Notes under the pieces: generated by a model
Told to the model about the DNA's origin: nothing
Seen by the model: the letters and a program-made list of their open reading frames with translations, nothing else
The model's database searches: none
Shown here: piece by piece, positions 9,049 to 16,687 of the stretch
Numbering within the stretch: the first letter of the stretch is position 1
Layout of the letters: each line of letters starts with the position of its first letter
Assembly (NCBI GenBank): GCA_016743995.1
Contig: JADGFG010000010.1
Span: 1-44,883, forward strand
Reading direction: 5' to 3'
DNA from: Kangiellaceae bacterium
GTDB taxonomy: Bacteria; Pseudomonadota; Gammaproteobacteria; Enterobacterales; Kangiellaceae
DNA length: 44,883 nt
Made by a program: the position numbers and the translations under genes

Positions 9049-9945
9049 TTACAGCTGTGGTCTGGACTCAACCGCTTCTCTGAAGATACGTTCAACATAT
9101 TCACGCTCAGTACCTTTTAAAGGCATTCTTGGAGCACGAACTCTTTCAGAACCACGACCAGCCATTTGTTCAGTTAGCTTAATGCACTGAACCAGTGTCG
9201 GGATTGTGTCCAGACGTAACAGTGGCAGGAACCAGCGCCAGATTTTAGTGGCTTCTTCATAACGCCCTTCAGCAGCAAGGTTAAAAATAGCAACTGACTC
9301 TTTTGGAAATACGTTAGTTAACCCAGAAATCCAACCCGTAGCACCTAACATCAGACTTTCCAGAGCAATATCATCAACGCCACCAAAGACGACAAAACGA
9401 TCACCAAATTCACGGTATAATTCTGAAATTCGACGCGTGTCTTCTGTAGCTTCTTTAACAGAAACAATATTATCTTCTTCAGCAAGAGTCTTCATGCCTT
9501 CAATAGAAACATCAACCCCATAAGTGACCGGATTGTTATAAATCATGATTGGAAGCCCTGTATTTCTGGCTACCTGCTGGTAATGATGAATCGCTTCATC
9601 TTCAGTAGAACGATAAACCATTCCAGGCAATACCATCAGGCCATCAATTCCAATTTCTTCTGCATCTTTAGCATATTGAACAGCAAGTGCTGTCGTTGTT
9701 TCAGCAACGCCAGAAATAACAGGTACACGTCCATCAACCGCTTTAACCGCATTGCTCATTACGGCACGCTTTTCTTCAGCAGATAATGAACAGTTTTCAC
9801 CAACCGTTCCACAAACAATAATACCGTGAACGCCATCTTTGATAAGCTGGTCAACCATATTAGCGTTGCTATCATGATCGATAGAATAATCTTCATTAAA
9901 CTGTGTAGTAACAGCGGGATAGACCCCTTTCCAATTCACTTGCAT
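9049..9945 (-). CDS. DapA-family lyase, probable 1-pyrroline-4-hydroxy-2-carboxylate deaminase
   Basis: A dihydrodipicolinate synthase/N-acetylneuraminate lyase superfamily protein of 298 residues. The Schiff-base lysine is Lys164 (SVKEATEDT), the conserved tyrosine is Tyr136 (IMIYNNPVTYG), and the GTVGEN motif (46-51) is the phosphate/carboxylate loop. The C-terminal RAPRMPLKGTER segment suggests a non-DapA subgroup. Between an epimerase, a flavin dehydrogenase and a ketoglutarate semialdehyde dehydrogenase, the expected reaction is deamination of pyrroline-4-hydroxy-2-carboxylate to 2,5-dioxopentanoate. It corresponds to genes named lhpC or hypD elsewhere. The start ATG has a good AGAGG ribosome-binding site. 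It is divergent from the first M24 peptidase gene. Confidence 0.85.
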   Translation of the reverse strand: MQVNWKGVYPAVTTQFNEDYSIDHDSNANMVDQLIKDGVHGIIVCGTVGENCSLSAEEKRAVMSNAVKAVDGRVPVISGVAETTTALAVQYAKDAEEIGIDGLMVLPGMVYRSTEDEAIHHYQQVARNTGLPIMIYNNPVTYGVDVSIEGMKTLAEEDNIVSVKEATEDTRRISELYREFGDRFVVFGGVDDIALESLMLGATGWISGLTNVFPKESVAIFNLAAEGRYEEATKIWRWFLPLLRLDTIPTLVQCIKLTEQMAGRGSERVRAPRMPLKGTEREYVERIFREAVESRPQL

Positions 9946-9991
9946 TTTTTCTAACCTCTGGGTAATTTTTGTTTGTTAAACTGCTAGCAAT

Positions 9992-10017
9992 GATACTGTC
10001 AGAAAACTGGCAGTATC
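9992..10017. promoter_or_regulatory. 11-bp inverted repeat upstream of the DapA-like gene
   Basis: GATACTGTCAG / CTGGCAGTATC with an AAAA loop, 11 pairs including one G-U. It lies about 47 bp upstream of the deaminase start in the divergent control region. It could be a leader hairpin or a protein-binding site; no T-run follows on either strand. Confidence 0.45.
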
Positions 10018-10041
10018 AGATGCCAGACACAATACCATGTT

Positions 10042-10065
10042 ATTGTGTACAATAAAACACAATAT
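10042..10065. promoter_or_regulatory. Candidate GntR-family operator, site 1
   Basis: An inverted repeat ATTGTGT-N8-ACACAAT at 10042-10063. It overlaps the 19-bp motif GTACAATnnAACACAATAT (10047-10065), which recurs with 17 of 19 bases identical at 14091-14109 in front of the second M24 peptidase gene. Within the motif the half-sites GTACAAT and ACACAAT start 10 bp apart, about one helical turn. It lies between the divergent deaminase and peptidase genes. Confidence 0.65.
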
Positions 10066-10270
10066 TGCTATAGTCGAACTAATTTTATAGTCGCTCCGGT
10101 AAAAATCAATTAATATAGCGACTTCAGATTGACGCTGAGAACAGCTTCATCTTATTGATTTATTTAATACTTACTCTTATACATTGACAAGCTGATGCCA
10201 GATATTGCCTGTCGGCGAATAGTCCAGCTTGTCTGATACGACTTAACTTTACTCAACTTGAAGGTGGCAT

Positions 10271-11485
10271 ATGACCATTGGTGTAGGCGGTTCCAGCCCA
10301 GAAGCAGCACTCGCTGAATTATCTGATATGACAGCGGGCATAAAGCCCATTCAACTGGACGAATTTAAGCAAAGAGTCGAAAAAGCCCAGTCAATCATGC
10401 GGCAACAAAATATTGCTGCCACTTATGTCAATGCAGGGACCAGCCTGTATTATTTTACCGGCACGCGTTGGTATGCCAGTGAGCGAATGGTGGGCGCCAT
10501 CATTCCCGCTGAAGGTGACGTTGAATATATCGCACCTTTTTTCGAAATAGATACCATGAAAGGTTTTATGCAATTAAAGGGAAAGGTCAATGGCTGGCAT
10601 GAAGACGAATCCCCCTATCAATTGATGATTAACCTGCTAAAAGACAAAAATATTCCCGAAGGCAAAATTGCTATCGATGAGTCTGCCGCATTTTTCATTT
10701 ATGATGGGCTCAGGCAGGTTTCAGACCAATATGAATTCGTCAACGCTAAACCAGTAACTGCTGGCTGCCGAATGCAAAAATCAGCCACTGAACTCGCTTT
10801 ATTGCAACGCGCCAAAGAAATGACACTGGAAGTTCACAAAGCTGCGGCCAAAATTCTAAAACCCGGCATTTCCACTCAGGAAGTCACTGGTTTTATTAAT
10901 AAGGCACATCAGAAAGTTGGCGCAGCAGGATCTTCATTCTGTATCGTATTATTTGGCGTTGATACTTCATTTCCTCATGGCGTTAAAACCCCAAAAATTC
11001 TCGAACAAGACGATATTGTGTTAATTGACACTGGCTGTCTGCTTGAAGGATACAACTCTGATATCACACGCACCTATGTTTACGGTGACGCAACCTCTAA
11101 ACAGAGAGAAATGTGGCAAATAGAAAAGCAGGCACAAGCCGAAGCCTTCGCCAGAGCTGAAATAAATACGCCTTGCGGTGACGTTGATAGTGCGGCAAGA
11201 AACTATCTGGAGTCTCAGGGACTGGGCCCTGCGTATCAGGTTCCAGGTCTACCGCACCGAACCGGCCACGGCATTGGTCTTGATATTCATGAATGGCCTT
11301 ACCTGGTTAAAAATGATCGAACCCCTCTGGCACCTGGCATGTGCTTTAGTAATGAACCGATGCTGGTAATACCGGGAGAGTTTGGCGTACGACTCGAAGA
11401 TCACTTTTACATGACCGCCGAAGGTCCAAAATGGTTTACCGAGCCATCTCACTCAATAGACGACCCTTTTGGGTATCAGGCCTGA
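10271..11485 (+). CDS. M24 family X-Pro dipeptidase/aminopeptidase (first copy)
   Basis: A creatinase/prolidase-fold metallopeptidase of 404 residues. All five metal ligands are visible: Asp253 and Asp264 (LIDTGCLLEGYNSDITR), His333 (RTGHGIGLDIHE), Glu362 (SNEPML) and Glu376 (VRLEDH). Residues 30-165 form the N-terminal creatinase-type domain. It should release amino acids from X-Pro or X-Hyp peptides, feeding the neighbouring hydroxyproline pathway. The substrate is inferred from location; ectoine hydrolase-like or creatinase-like activity cannot be excluded. The start has a strong GAAGGTGG ribosome-binding site. It is probably cotranscribed with the downstream flavin dehydrogenase (79-bp gap containing a hairpin). 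Confidence 0.88.
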   Translation: MTIGVGGSSPEAALAELSDMTAGIKPIQLDEFKQRVEKAQSIMRQQNIAATYVNAGTSLYYFTGTRWYASERMVGAIIPAEGDVEYIAPFFEIDTMKGFMQLKGKVNGWHEDESPYQLMINLLKDKNIPEGKIAIDESAAFFIYDGLRQVSDQYEFVNAKPVTAGCRMQKSATELALLQRAKEMTLEVHKAAAKILKPGISTQEVTGFINKAHQKVGAAGSSFCIVLFGVDTSFPHGVKTPKILEQDDIVLIDTGCLLEGYNSDITRTYVYGDATSKQREMWQIEKQAQAEAFARAEINTPCGDVDSAARNYLESQGLGPAYQVPGLPHRTGHGIGLDIHEWPYLVKNDRTPLAPGMCFSNEPMLVIPGEFGVRLEDHFYMTAEGPKWFTEPSHSIDDPFGYQA

Positions 11486-11507
11486 CACCTTCAGGCCCCA
11501 GCTTAAC

Positions 11508-11530
11508 CTGGCTGACATTTCATCAGCCAG
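11508..11530 (+). terminator. Hairpin between the M24 and flavin dehydrogenase genes
   Basis: A perfect 8-bp stem CTGGCTGA / TCAGCCAG with a 7-nt loop, followed by ATAAAATAATTAAG, not a clean T-run. It could be a weak terminator or a processing/stability hairpin inside the operon. Confidence 0.45.
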
Positions 11531-11564
11531 ATAAAATAATTAAGTAAAAGCAGGAGTATCAGTT

Positions 11565-12812
11565 GTGACGCAATCCATCCCTGATGTCGCAGTTATCGGT
11601 GCAGGTATTATCGGTACCAGCATTGCGGAACGTTTACAACACGAAGGTAAACAGGTTTTACTGATAGATAGAACACAGCCTGGAGAAGGTTGCTCTAAGG
11701 GTAACGCCGGACACTTTGCCACTGACATCATTCTACCGCTGGCCAACTTTAAAACCTTGTTAACTGTACCTAAACTGTTAATGGATCCGACAGGGCCATT
11801 AACTTTACGCTGGTCGTATTTTCCAAAGCTGCTGCCCTGGTTAACACGCTTTACCTGGGCAGCAATGCCTCATAAAGCCAGCCATACTATTGAAGCGTTA
11901 AAAGTGCTTAACAGGCCCTCCATTGACAAGTTTAAGTCTCTGTTAAAACGGACCAGTCTGGAAGCTCTGATGACTCAAAAAGGTGCACTAACGGTCTATC
12001 AGACAGAAGCCGCCGCTAAAAAAAACAAGCAACATGCTATTTTTGTACGTCAACATGGTGTTAACGTTAATGAGCTTAATGGTGATGAAATTAGAGAAAT
12101 GGAACCCTCACTCAACAGCTCCATTATCGGTGGTTTATATTATCCAGATACCGCACACTCAATCGAACCTTATCATCTGGTAACAGGCCTGGCCGATTGT
12201 TTTAAACAGAATGGCGGACAGTTTGCCCAGCAGGAAGTTATTTCCATCGATTTGTCAGATAAATCCTGTGTTCAGCTGAAAACGGAACAAGGAGTTGTAA
12301 AAGCGAAAGAAGTCATCCTGGCTTGTGGTGCATGGTCAAAAAAACTGGCCAGCGGTGTTGGACATAATGTTCCACTGGAAACGGAAAGAGGTTATCACCT
12401 GATGTTACCGGCTCCTGAGGCCAACCTGACTCGTCCTGTCAGTTCATTTGAGCGCTCATTTGTCATGACGCCCATGCAGGAAGGCTTACGTCTTGCAGGC
12501 ACTGTAGAGCTGGCCGGACTGGACGCTCCTGAAGACTACGCTCGATCAACAGCATTATTCAATCATGCCAGTTCACTCATTGATAAACTGAGTGATGAAA
12601 ATGCGACGAAATGGATGGGACATAGACCTTCATTACCAGATTCTTTACCTGTTATTGATCGATCTTCAATTGATCGCAGAATGTTATTTGCTTTTGGTCA
12701 CCAACACCTTGGACTCACTCAGGCAGCCATGACTGCCGACTTAATGGCAGACCTTATTCTGTGTAAACAACAGAGTGTTGATATAAAACCTTATAGTATC
12801 GAGCGTTTCTGA
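11565..12812 (+). CDS. DadA-like FAD-dependent D-hydroxyproline dehydrogenase
   Basis: DAO-family flavoprotein of 415 residues, predicted to oxidise cis-4-hydroxy-D-proline to pyrroline-4-hydroxy-2-carboxylate and pass electrons to the respiratory chain. The N-terminal dinucleotide-binding motif is VAVIGAGIIGTSIAERL, with acidic residue Asp35 at the end of strand 2 (LLIDR). The GCSKGNAGHFATD segment and the C-terminal GHQHLGLTQAAMTADLMADL flavin motif match the DadA/glycine oxidase group. The start is GTG, supported by AGGAG eight bases upstream; no better ATG is near. It is the only flavin oxidoreductase in the cluster, so it best fits the pathway's missing step. A D-proline or general D-amino acid role is possible. 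Confidence 0.87.
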   Translation: MTQSIPDVAVIGAGIIGTSIAERLQHEGKQVLLIDRTQPGEGCSKGNAGHFATDIILPLANFKTLLTVPKLLMDPTGPLTLRWSYFPKLLPWLTRFTWAAMPHKASHTIEALKVLNRPSIDKFKSLLKRTSLEALMTQKGALTVYQTEAAAKKNKQHAIFVRQHGVNVNELNGDEIREMEPSLNSSIIGGLYYPDTAHSIEPYHLVTGLADCFKQNGGQFAQQEVISIDLSDKSCVQLKTEQGVVKAKEVILACGAWSKKLASGVGHNVPLETERGYHLMLPAPEANLTRPVSSFERSFVMTPMQEGLRLAGTVELAGLDAPEDYARSTALFNHASSLIDKLSDENATKWMGHRPSLPDSLPVIDRSSIDRRMLFAFGHQHLGLTQAAMTADLMADLILCKQQSVDIKPYSIERF

Positions 12813-12844
12813 TATCCGTTTTTCTTACGCCAGATGTGTCTGAC

Positions 12845-12955
12845 AAAGGTATTTCTGGCGCTAGCGGCTTCTAGCGAAAGGTGTTTCTGGTAAAGAGTGT
12901 TTCTGGTAAAGAGTATTTCTAATAAAGGGCATCTCTAATAAAGGCTCTTTCTGAC
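12845..12955. repeat. 16-bp degenerate tandem repeat after the flavin dehydrogenase gene
   Basis: Five consecutive copies of a 15-16 bp unit (consensus AAAGRGTRTTTCTRRT) at 12877-12955, plus one separate copy at 12845-12859. They fill most of the 167-bp gap between the convergent flavin dehydrogenase and GntR genes. The copies are degenerate, unlike the perfect heptamers at the window edges, so the array looks older. Confidence 0.85.
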
Positions 12956-12979
12956 ATCCGGTATTTTTTGAAACAAGTT

Positions 12980-13861
12980 TTAGTTCTGATTTTTTAATTT
13001 AACCAGACGTAAAACATTCTGTTTCTGATCTCTGATGTGTTTGATTAATGACTTTTCTGCCTGCTCCCAGTCTTTAGCAAGCAAGTTTTCCAGTATTTCC
13101 CGGTGCTCGCAGGCCATTTCTGTTTTAACCGCTTCGCCAAGCGCGGCATAATCAAAAATGGCTGCAAAAAAAGCATTATTCCGTTTAAAAAATTCCTGAA
13201 TATACAGGTTATCACAACGATTCACCCAGTAATCATGCAGGTTATTATCAATTTCAGCCAGGCTGGTAGTCTGATTTCCTGTATTGCCTTCTAACAGGTT
13301 AATTAAATCAGCTTCTACCAGATAAGGGCGCGCTAATTCCAGCGCTTTAACTTCAAGAATTTCACGGACTTCCAGATAATCAAACATATCTTTTTCTCGA
13401 AAATGTCTGACTTTCCATCCACAACGAGGAACATGCTCTAAAAGCCCTGCGCCAGCAAGCCGAGAAAAAACCTGGCGAATAATAGTACGTCCTGTAGCAT
13501 ATTTTTTTGCGGTCGCTTCTTCTCGCAAATAAGTTGAGTGATTTTCCAGGCAGAGTTGAATAATATCATTAGCCACCTCTTCATCCAGAAGGGAGCTTTC
13601 TTTTAACGGTTTTTTAAACTCTCGAATATCAGATGGTTTAAGTGCAACCCCTGTGATGTTGACTCTTTCAAGACGACCATTAGGTTTTCGAACGATGGTT
13701 TTCTCTTCAATGAGTTCTTCAATAACCTGACGAACCGGTGTCAGACTGACAGAATAAAACTCTGCAATACCGCCAAGCGTTAAACGAAAAGGCAAGTCAG
13801 AAAATGTACTGATCTGATATTCTAAATCTTGTTTGATAGTATCGGTAACTTTTAATCCCAT
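12980..13861 (-). CDS. GntR-family regulator with two winged-helix domains and an FCD domain
   Basis: A 293-residue transcription factor, about 60 residues longer than usual FadR/FCD-type regulators. Residues 1-70 look like one GntR winged helix (LTLGGIAEFYSVSLTPVRQVI, then RKPNGRLERV). Residues 92-154 look like a second (YLREEATAKKYATGRTIIRQ, then HVPRCGWKVRHF). The rest (about 157-285) is an all-helical FCD ligand-binding domain with candidate metal-binding histidines His209, His253 and His275. It most likely controls the surrounding hydroxyproline genes, with the repeated 19-bp motifs as candidate operators. The effector is not known; hydroxyproline or a pathway intermediate is an inference. 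Confidence 0.85.
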   Translation of the reverse strand: MGLKVTDTIKQDLEYQISTFSDLPFRLTLGGIAEFYSVSLTPVRQVIEELIEEKTIVRKPNGRLERVNITGVALKPSDIREFKKPLKESSLLDEEVANDIIQLCLENHSTYLREEATAKKYATGRTIIRQVFSRLAGAGLLEHVPRCGWKVRHFREKDMFDYLEVREILEVKALELARPYLVEADLINLLEGNTGNQTTSLAEIDNNLHDYWVNRCDNLYIQEFFKRNNAFFAAIFDYAALGEAVKTEMACEHREILENLLAKDWEQAEKSLIKHIRDQKQNVLRLVKLKNQN

Positions 13862-14128
13862 ATTGCCTTTATCCTTCCCGGTTACAATAATTATTATTTT
13901 TGTTTATTCAAGGTGCACTGTCAACAGGCACTATTGACGTTTTATTCTGAGATTAGCTGAACTCCGTCAAACTACCTGCAAAAGCAACGTGGCTAACCGA
14001 ACTACAAAACGAACTACAAAACGAACTGTTTTTATATCAGATAAACGATCAATCAGGCAAATAACCAGCTTGCATCGCTAAAGCATCAATGTACAATTGA
14101 ACACAATATCACATTATCGAGTCTTATT
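13862..14128. promoter_or_regulatory. Divergent control region between the GntR and second M24 genes
   Basis: A 267-bp region containing a 12-bp tandem repeat (CGAACTACAAAA, about 2.5 copies, 13998-14027) and the second copy of the putative GntR operator (14091-14109). It should hold the regulator's own promoter, but no clear hexamers are seen. Confidence 0.5.
14091..14109. promoter_or_regulatory. Candidate GntR-family operator, site 2
   Basis: GTACAATTGAACACAATAT, identical to site 1 at 17 of 19 positions. It ends 19 bp before the ATG of the second M24 peptidase gene, so binding here would overlap the promoter or transcription start. It lacks the outer ATTGTGT arm of site 1. Confidence 0.65.
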
Positions 14129-15229
14129 ATGCAACAAAATCATTCTAATAGAATTGACCGTCTGAGATCAAAACTCTCTGGTTCAGCATTTGACGCAATC
14201 TTGATCAATGGTGTAGAAAACTGCCGATATCTAAGCGGTTTTGCTAACAGTGATGCCAATGTTGCTTTTCTGGTTATTACTCAGAATCAATTGGTTCTGA
14301 TTACTGATTATCGCTATTCGCAGCAAGCCAATAAAGAATGCCCACTATTTGAAATCATCGAACGTGATCGCCAGAACGTTACGCTTGGCCAACAGATAAA
14401 TCAGGTATTGAACGATATTCAGGTAAAAAAAATGGCTTTTGAGCGCGACCACCTGGGTTTTGGTATGGCCGAAGATATTATTTCTGAAATCACAGAAACA
14501 CAGACACAAGGCGTATCTGGCTGGATTGAAGGCCTTAGAATGATCAGAGATGAGTCAGAAATTGCCTGTAGTAAAGCGGCGGCAAAAATCAGCGACGCGG
14601 CTTTTGAACAGTTTGCTTCATTCCTGAAACCAGGTATGACGGAAAGAGATGCTAGCCTGGAGCTGGAATATCAAATGCAGAAAATGGGTTCTGAAGGACT
14701 TTCTTTTGCAACCATTTTTCTGGCCGGCTCAAGAACATCCTTACCACACGGTATGCCGTCGGAAAAAACCCTGGATCCTGGCGAACTGGTGACCCTCGAT
14801 TTTGGTGCTGTTGTTCAAGGTTACCGCTCTGATATGACCCGCGCCTTTGTCGTCGGAGAGCCTGATAAAAAACAGCTAGCTGTTTATGAAACCGTTAAAC
14901 AGGCACAGCAGGTTGGCGTTGATAGTGTAAGAGCTGGCATACCAGGCAGTGACCCCCATGTCAAAACTAAAAAAATTCTTGATGCGAGTCCTTACGCTGA
15001 ATTTCAGGGAGAAGGACTGGGTCATGGTGTTGGTTTAAGTTTACATGAGCAACCTTTTCTTGGTGAAAACTGTCGTATTACGTTGGAAGAAAAAATGGTC
15101 ATTACCATTGAGCCTGGTATTTACATTCCTGGCTGGGGTGGTGTCAGAATAGAAGATGATGTGCTCGTTACCAAAGAGGGTTGTGAAGTACTGACTCACG
15201 CTACACGTGACTTGATAGTTATCAGTTAG
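14129..15229 (+). CDS. M24 family X-Pro aminopeptidase (second copy)
   Basis: A 366-residue metallopeptidase with all five metal ligands: Asp224 and Asp235 (TLDFGAVVQGYRSDMTR), His299 (GLGHGVGLSLHE), Glu328 (ITIEPGIYI) and Glu342 (VRIEDD). It is the compact Xaa-Pro aminopeptidase/dipeptidase (PepQ/YpdF-like) type and differs clearly from the first M24 gene, so this is not a recent duplication. It is expected to cleave X-Pro or X-Hyp bonds in the cytoplasm. Expression is probably controlled by the adjacent divergent GntR gene through the operator just upstream. A strong hairpin follows. Confidence 0.9.
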   Translation: MQQNHSNRIDRLRSKLSGSAFDAILINGVENCRYLSGFANSDANVAFLVITQNQLVLITDYRYSQQANKECPLFEIIERDRQNVTLGQQINQVLNDIQVKKMAFERDHLGFGMAEDIISEITETQTQGVSGWIEGLRMIRDESEIACSKAAAKISDAAFEQFASFLKPGMTERDASLELEYQMQKMGSEGLSFATIFLAGSRTSLPHGMPSEKTLDPGELVTLDFGAVVQGYRSDMTRAFVVGEPDKKQLAVYETVKQAQQVGVDSVRAGIPGSDPHVKTKKILDASPYAEFQGEGLGHGVGLSLHEQPFLGENCRITLEEKMVITIEPGIYIPGWGGVRIEDDVLVTKEGCEVLTHATRDLIVIS

Positions 15230-15253
15230 CAAAACAATCAATTCCTACGGACT

Positions 15254-15289
15254 AATCAGGCAAGTTTCTGCCCGGAAACTTGCCTGATT
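15254..15289 (+). terminator. 15-bp hairpin after the second M24 gene
   Basis: A perfect inverted repeat AATCAGGCAAGTTTC / GAAACTTGCCTGATT with a 6-nt loop, 25 bp after the stop codon. No T-run follows, so it may act as a transcript-end stabiliser or a weak terminator. Confidence 0.65.
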
Positions 15290-15345
15290 CAATAATCCAT
15301 AACAAAAACAGAATTTAAACATTCTAAATAAAAGTGCGCCACGCT

Positions 15346-15390
15346 ATGACATCAGAACTAATGACATCAGAATCAATGACACCAGAACCA
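15346..15390. repeat. 15-bp in-frame tandem repeat at the start of the methyltransferase gene
   Basis: Three copies of ATGACATCAGAAYYA, each beginning with an in-frame ATG (15346, 15361, 15376) and encoding Met-Thr-Ser/Pro-Glu-X. Any of the three ATGs could be the start; none has an obvious ribosome-binding site. Confidence 0.85.
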
Positions 15391-16569
15391 CTACAGCTCA
15401 AAAAACATGAAGAGAAGCGCATTAAAAATGGCCATCTCTGGGTCTACAGTAATGAGATAGACACTCAAGCAACGCCGTTAAAGAATTTTAGCGCAGGCCA
15501 GACTGTTTTAATTCAATCAAGTCACGGAAAACCGCTTGGCATTGGTTACGTTAACCCCAATAATTTATTATGTGCTCGCCTCGTAAATCGTGACTACAAA
15601 AAACCAATCGACAGTTCGTTTTTTGTGCACCGCTTCAATATTGCACTATCACTAAGACAACGTCTTTTTAAAAAACCATTTTACCGACTGATATATGGAG
15701 AAAGTGATGGGCTTCCAGGTTTAATCGTTGACCGCTTTGATCAGCATCTGGTCGTACAAATAACCACCGCAGGCATGGAATTGCAAAAGCAGAACATTGT
15801 CGCCGCACTGGAAAAAGTATTTAAGCCACAATCCATATTACTCAGAAATGATTGCAATGCTAGAAAGGCTGAATCCTTACCCGGTAATATTGAACAAGCG
15901 TCTGGTTTAACGCCTGACAAAATACAGATAGAAGAAAACAATACTCAATTTTTTATTTCGCCTCACACAGGACAGAAAACAGGCTGGTTTTATGATCACC
16001 GCTCTGGAAGAAAACAAATTGCTAATTATGTTCAGGACAAAAAAGTACTCGATGTATTCAGCTATATAGGCGCTTTTGGTATTCAAATGGCCAATGCTGG
16101 AGCATCTGATGTCTGGTCAATTGATATCTCCGCCAAAGCACTGGATGAACAGGTTGAAAATGCAAAGTTGAATAATGTCGGTGATAAACTCACCTGTATA
16201 GAAGGCGATGCATTTGGCGCTTTAACAGAGTTAAAACAACAAAATGAAAAGTTTGATGTCATTGTTGTTGATCCCCCCGCGTTTATTAAAAAGAAGAAAG
16301 ATCATAAAGCAGGCCTGAAAGCTTATCGTAAAATCAACGAAGCCGCGATGAGACTGCTCAATAAAGATGGAATACTGCTATCAGCTTCTTGCTCAATGCA
16401 CTTGAAAACCAGTGAATTAGAAGATTGTCTGAGGGCAGGAAGTCGTCATCTAGATAAAACATTGCAAATTATTGAGCAATGCCATCAGGGGCAAGATCAC
16501 CCAATACACCCGGCCATTCCTGAAACTCGATATATCAAAGGCTTTATCAGTCGGGTCTTATCTGCCTGA
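15346..16569 (+). CDS. rlmI: Class I SAM-dependent rRNA methyltransferase, RlmI-like
   Basis: Predicted 23S rRNA m5C methyltransferase of the RlmI/YccW group. From the first ATG it has 407 residues. An N-terminal PUA-like domain begins LKKHEEKRIKNGHLWVYSNE. The Rossmann domain has the SAM motif VLDVFSYIGAFGIQMANAGA, acidic motif WSIDIS and the catalytic-loop motif VVDPPAF; a Cys in the SASCSMHL segment may be the nucleophile. The TGWFYDHRSGR segment is characteristic of the family. The exact start is uncertain because of the ATG-containing repeat, and an upstream in-frame GTG (15334) also exists. It is a stand-alone gene convergent with pit. Confidence 0.88.
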   Translation: MTSELMTSESMTPEPLQLKKHEEKRIKNGHLWVYSNEIDTQATPLKNFSAGQTVLIQSSHGKPLGIGYVNPNNLLCARLVNRDYKKPIDSSFFVHRFNIALSLRQRLFKKPFYRLIYGESDGLPGLIVDRFDQHLVVQITTAGMELQKQNIVAALEKVFKPQSILLRNDCNARKAESLPGNIEQASGLTPDKIQIEENNTQFFISPHTGQKTGWFYDHRSGRKQIANYVQDKKVLDVFSYIGAFGIQMANAGASDVWSIDISAKALDEQVENAKLNNVGDKLTCIEGDAFGALTELKQQNEKFDVIVVDPPAFIKKKKDHKAGLKAYRKINEAAMRLLNKDGILLSASCSMHLKTSELEDCLRAGSRHLDKTLQIIEQCHQGQDHPIHPAIPETRYIKGFISRVLSA

Positions 16570-16587
16570 TGCCTGCCTGAACTCATA

Positions 16588-16625
16588 AGTGTTGATAAGG
16601 CCCGTTAACCAGCCTTATCAACACT
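16588..16625. terminator. 14-bp perfect hairpin between rlmI and pit
   Basis: Inverted repeat AGTGTTGATAAGGC / GCCTTATCAACACT with a 10-nt loop between two convergent genes. No T-run is present on either side, so it may be a bidirectional transcript-end structure, not a canonical intrinsic terminator. Confidence 0.65.
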
Positions 16626-16687
16626 CGAATGAATAGTTAGAATGTTCCGAAAAGAAAACAAATGAAAGTAGAAGTTACCTCGTAAAA

